Part shown: piece after piece, positions 26,104-29,543 of the stretch
Position numbering within the stretch: the first letter of the stretch is position 1
Layout: each line of letters starts with the position of its first letter
From: Cercozoa sp. M6MM
Lineage: Eukaryota; Endomyxa: Ascetosporea
Assembly: GCA_040357565.1 (NCBI GenBank)
Contig: JBDODJ010000133.1
Length of the DNA stretch: 29,543 nucleotides
Direction: 5' to 3' (one strand)
Notes under the pieces: model-generated
Database searches by the model: none
What the model was told of the DNA's origin: nothing
What the model saw: only the letters and a program-made list of their open reading frames with translations
Position numbers and translations under genes: made by a program

Positions 26104-26945
26104 ATGGGACATTGGTATGGTCTAAGTAGACTGGTTGTAGAACTTCAATCACTTCTCGCGTTAACTCGCTTCGCCTTGTGCTGGGTTGGACAGGCGTAAG
26201 TCTGTCCTTTTTAAGCGTGTACGTTGTTCTGTGCCAAAGGATCCTTTGGAATATTAAACAAGATAATTGCTTTGATACCTGCAGGTACCTTGCTGTTGCG
26301 ATTGCTTTCGACACCGCGCACAAGATAGTCACGGCGCACTCCGAACAAATAATCATTAGGTACAATGCTAACACACAATAGCTGGCATAGAATTTGTATC
26401 GCCTGTATTCCTTGCCTTCTCTTTTTGTTCACCCTTCACTCCCTTCTCCATGTGCGCACAACACCTTGAAGTATTGCAAGTGCTTTCTCAGTCTATGCAC
26501 CACGTTGCTTTTGACGGTCTCCAACCTGAGTTGCCGGCATCTTCTCGGTGTTTACGTGAAGGAAGTGGCCAAGAGCAAGGTGCGGGAACAACAAATGCGC
26601 AACGCACCTGCAGGTGTAATCACAGGCACCGACACGGCACGTCTGGAAGTGCTCACAGTCCCGAAGCGAATCCACTCGCTTCGTCCTGTGGCGCTGTACA
26701 CGATCGATGAGGGCAGCGACTCTGCGAGTCTGTCTTGCGAAGCAGCTTCACTCAGCCAGGGTCAGCAACCAGCACTAAAAGCTACGCCGCACGTGCGGTT
26801 CGTGCCTCAAGTTGCCGAACGAAAACGCAATTTAAACTGTGAAGACGACTCACACGAAAACCATGAATCTGAAAACTCCCGAGGAAATGATGGTATTCAA
26901 ACTGAAATAGACCGACAGCCTGTAGTTGTAGGAACGGCATTTTGA
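26104..26945 (+). CDS. Unrecognised small protein with hydrophobic N-terminal half
   Basis: Three exons (26104-26195, 26285-26359, 26492-26945) join in phase to 206 residues, ATG to TGA. The first half is hydrophobic and helical (LVVELQSLLALTRFALCWVG, YLAVAIAFDTAHKIV, SLCTTLLLTVSNLSC), followed by charged VKEVAKSKVREQQMRN. The C-terminal half looks disordered and acidic (ERKRNLNCEDDSHENHESEN). The hydrophobic segments are broken by charges, so a helical bundle is as likely as a membrane domain. I do not recognise the family. The start could be internal if upstream exons exist. Confidence 0.5.
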
Positions 26946-27203
26946 CTCTTGTTTTTTTTGACAGAGATACCCCTACAGAAAAACGACATCGAAGCTCTAT
27001 CAACACGCACCACAGACCTCGGTCCTGTTCGACTGCCATAGCGACCGCCGCGTGTTGGGCGCATTTTAATTCGCAGGTATCCAGTTAAAAAATGGACGTA
27101 GATATTGCTAAACGAAATTTGAGTTACTAAATACAATGTGCTTCTCGTTTCCGACTAAATTTAGTGCGGCGAAGCTAAACTTCTTCTACTTTGGTTCTGG
27201 ATT

Positions 27204-29543
27204 TCAGTTCAGCTGGAACCTGGAGTTCGACATTTGTCTCCTCCTCTTAGACGTCCGAGTAAGGCAGTCACGGCCGGATGTCCAGTCCCTGCAGTTTGGC
27301 ATAAACACAGATGCCACTTACGAGGCAGTGTTGAGCTGTTGTACCAGTCCAGGGTTGAGCGCAGGGTTCGCAAAGCCGGCTCCCTACGAGGAAGCACAGT
27401 TCAGATCTAAATTTAATACCTATAAAGAAAAGAGGGGTCACCAAATCGAACTGCGTCCAGCCAGGTGTCCATCCTGGTGTGTCGAGAGGCACGTTGAAGT
27501 TGCCAACTCCTCCCAGCACGGTTCCTCCTGTACCACCGCCACAGCAACCGCCGGTGCCGGTGTCAAAGGCGTTGTTGTTGCCGACGCCGTAGATTGTTGC
27601 CGGCACTGTCACTGCTGGATATCGACCGGCATCCTACAGGGGGGAATAAATGAGAGGGAGAGGTATAAATGCAGAACAACATGCCAACATTGTCTGGAAG
27701 GCTTTCCATGCCAGTTGAACGTCAGCTCTCGATGGGTCTAGGTAGCCGCCATAGGTACCTACGGGGAGGAGAGGTACCAGGGGTATCGGGAGTGGGGTTG
27801 AGGGAAGAAAGACCAACAGGCGGCGGTCGATCAAAGCCGGTGGCCACCATGACATCACTCAGCTGCGAGGACAGCAGTCCCACCGTGTTGAGCAAGTTCT
27901 GCAACTCGGCCGAGTTGTTGTCCTGCGCGTTGTCCTTCCCGAACAGGCAGCGCAGGATCCAGCGACGAAAGCCATCTGGGGGGGGGGGGGGGCGGAGAGT
28001 GAGTACAGGTAGGGGGAGGGTAAGGTGTAAAGGATAAAGAGAATCCTACTGGCACGTCGATTCTCTTCGTTCTTCTCGTCGCGTGCCTGACCTGTCTGCT
28101 GCTTGCGTCGCCAACTCTGCGGGGGAGGGGTAAAGAAGCGTATTAAGGGGGGAGTCGAAACGCACCTGCACATCCTGTGCGATCTGCATCTGCTGCGCGA
28201 ACAGTCGCACGTCACGGTCCATCTGAACACACCGAGGGATGGGGAGGAGGTGGGTAGTAAGGCTTAAGGGAGTACCTGCAGCGACTGAATCAAGGCCTGT
28301 CGTCCAGCACGGTCGAGTCGAATCTGCGCGCCGACTCGTCCCTGTTCACACACCATCAGCGTGCAATTATACTCCCCTCCCCTATTACCTCCTAGAGACA
28401 ACGCACATTGCGGTCAAAGCCGAAACCATTGTTGTTGTGACCGCAGGCTGCGCCCGTGTCAAAGCCGGTGTTGCCACCGTACACCTTCTGCCAGAGCAGC
28501 AAGCTTCCGCGCGGACGCCCACAACTACAAGAAAACACTAAAGACGAAACTTACGCCCGTGTCGAAGCCGGTGTTGCCGCCGTAGACGTTCTAAACTTAC
28601 ATTTCACATTTTTCGATTTTCTCTCGTCCGCGCGCATGAAAACAGAAACTTACGCCTGTGTCGAAGCCAGTATTGCCGCCGTAGACGTTCTGTCAAAAAC
28701 CTCATTTTTCTCTTTCTCCCATGCCCGCGCGGACGATCGGAGATGCAAAAAGAAACTAAGCGTGTACGCCTGTGTCGAAGCCGGTGTTGCCGTTTCCATA
28801 GACGTTCTACCAGAACAGCAATAATTAGTCTTTCTCCCACGTCCGCGCGGACGGCAGATACAAAAAAAGGAAACAAATCGAGTACGCCAGTGTCGAAGCC
28901 GGTGTTGCCGCCGTACACGTTCTGGGCACAGGGAGGCACAAGTAGCCTTCCGCGCGGATGCAGGAAAATACAAGAAAGCATGCTACGCCAGTGTCAAAGC
29001 CCGTGTTGCCACCGCACCCGTTCTGCGCGAGAAGCAAGTGTTTCCCTTGTCCTGTCTTCCGCGCGGATACCCGCAAAATAATAAAGAAGAAAACAACGAA
29101 CGCCAGTGTCAAAGCCGGTGTTGCCGTTGCTGTAGACGTTCTGCAAAAGAAAAACAACAACAATTCTTCCGTCCGCGCGGACGCAGGAAAAAAGGAAAAA
29201 AACGCTACGCCCGTGTCAAAGCCGGTGTTGCCGCCGTACGCATTCTGCCGACACAAAGTGAAATCCCCTTCCGCGCGGACGCGAAAAAGTACCGAAATGC
29301 GGCGACATACGCCAATGTCGAAGCCGGGCGTGTTGCCGTACAGGTTCTGTGTCCCACACGCACGTTAAACGTGCGAAACTGCCTCCGCGCGGATGGCATA
29401 GAAATACACAAAAGCACAAAGACAAGAAACGGGGTGAGAAACTACGCCAGTGTCGAAGCCGGTGTTGGGCTGACTGCCGTAGCCCTGTGTCCAGTGAGCG
29501 ATCAATGTGCGCACGTGCTCAGTGGTGCCAAATGACTCGGGGG
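27204..29543 (-). CDS. Unrecognised Gly/Asn-rich protein with a tandem microexon repeat (5' end off the window)
   Basis: A minus-strand gene entering from the right edge and ending at TGA 27204-27206. The first visible exon (29543-29446) encodes TTEHVRTLIAHWTQGYG and a first repeat. Eight microexons follow, each one repeat of consensus NxYGGNTGFDTG: 29346-29311, 29244-29209, 29140-29102, 29022-28987, 28921-28886, 28806-28768, 28689-28654 and 28590-28555. A tenth repeat begins exon 28487-28407, which continues into AACGHNNNGFGFDRN. Helical charged sequence then follows (MDRDVRLFAQQMQIAQDVQ; GQARDEKNEENRRA; NGFRRWILRCLFGKDN), then a second Gly/Asn-rich region (GVGNNNAFDTGTGGCCGGG). The end is basic (TRTSKRRRQMSNSRFQLN). 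The low-complexity Gly/Asn/aromatic composition resembles that of RNA-granule or structural proteins, but no function is assigned. One intron near the 3' end (27684-27634) appears to use a GC donor. Confidence 0.75.
28407..29484 (-). repeat. Tandem exon-intron repeat array (10 repeat units, 9 introns)
   Basis: Each unit is a 36- or 39-nt phase-0 exon plus a 63-99 nt GT-AG intron. Exon copies are highly similar in DNA (core AACACCGGCTTCGACAC), whereas introns share mainly a central palindrome TCCGCGCGGA. Palindrome positions (plus coordinates) are 29384-29393, 29270-29279, 29172-29181, 29058-29067, 28949-28958, 28842-28851 and 28506-28515. One-mismatch versions are at 28724-28733 and 28627-28636. 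Confidence 0.92.

Noticed and set aside
29347-29445. The TCCGCGCGGA spacing considered as a CRISPR-like or phage repeat array
   Set aside because: The alternating conserved units are coding microexons with GT-AG introns in a eukaryotic gene, and the palindrome is too short and irregularly spaced for a CRISPR repeat.
28456-29535. Open frames of more than 100 codons on the plus strand across the microexon array, with a repeated YARVEAGVAAVDVL-like phrase
   Set aside because: They are the complement of the repeated minus-strand exons. All nine minus-strand introns have GT-AG ends at the same place relative to the repeat and join in phase to helical coding exons downstream, which the plus strand cannot explain.

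Overview
The window is nuclear DNA from a eukaryote with very many short GT-AG introns, most of them 50-170 nt. I traced gene structures by following reading phase across splice sites and by comparison with remembered protein families. Clear eukaryotic genes are a mitochondrial-type DnaJ, the nucleolar GTPase GNL2/NOG2, a SWIRM/amine-oxidase histone demethylase (KDM1/LSD1 family), ribosomal protein eL34, glyoxalase I, the NEDD8-conjugating enzyme UBC12/UBE2M and the gamete fusogen HAP2/GCS1. HAP2 and the intron density suggest a sexual unicellular protist or alga. I cannot place the lineage. No tRNA, rRNA, CRISPR, LTR element or transposon was recognised.

Layout, left to right. 1-176 is an (AC)n microsatellite. 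203-803 (+) is the 3' end of a coiled-coil gene. 1055-2645 (+) is the DnaJ. 3013-3634 (-) is a small basic protein. 4023-7019 (+) is GNL2 with 16 introns, one filled with a GTATT-type repeat. 7314-7938 (-) is a small unrecognised five-exon gene. 8234-13870 (-) is the KDM1-like demethylase. 14027-14738 (+) is eL34. 15061-15900 (-) is glyoxalase I. 16079-17258 (+) is UBE2M. 17777-22147 (-) is HAP2; one of its introns is a (GT)n tract interrupted by a 100-N assembly gap. 22615-23590 (-) and 24050-25478 (-) are two unrecognised, probably nuclear proteins. 26104-26945 (+) is an unrecognised small protein. 27204 to beyond the right edge (-) is an unrecognised Gly/Asn-rich protein.

The genes are mostly housekeeping and do not form one pathway. 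They alternate strand almost gene by gene, and several head-to-head pairs share 150-630 bp.

The most unusual structure is at the right edge. Ten tandem copies of a 12-13 residue unit (consensus NxYGGNTGFDTG) are encoded, eight of them each on its own 36- or 39-nt phase-0 exon. All nine intervening introns carry the same 10-bp palindrome TCCGCGCGGA (seven exact, two with one mismatch), although the rest of each intron has diverged. I regard this as the best candidate for something undescribed.
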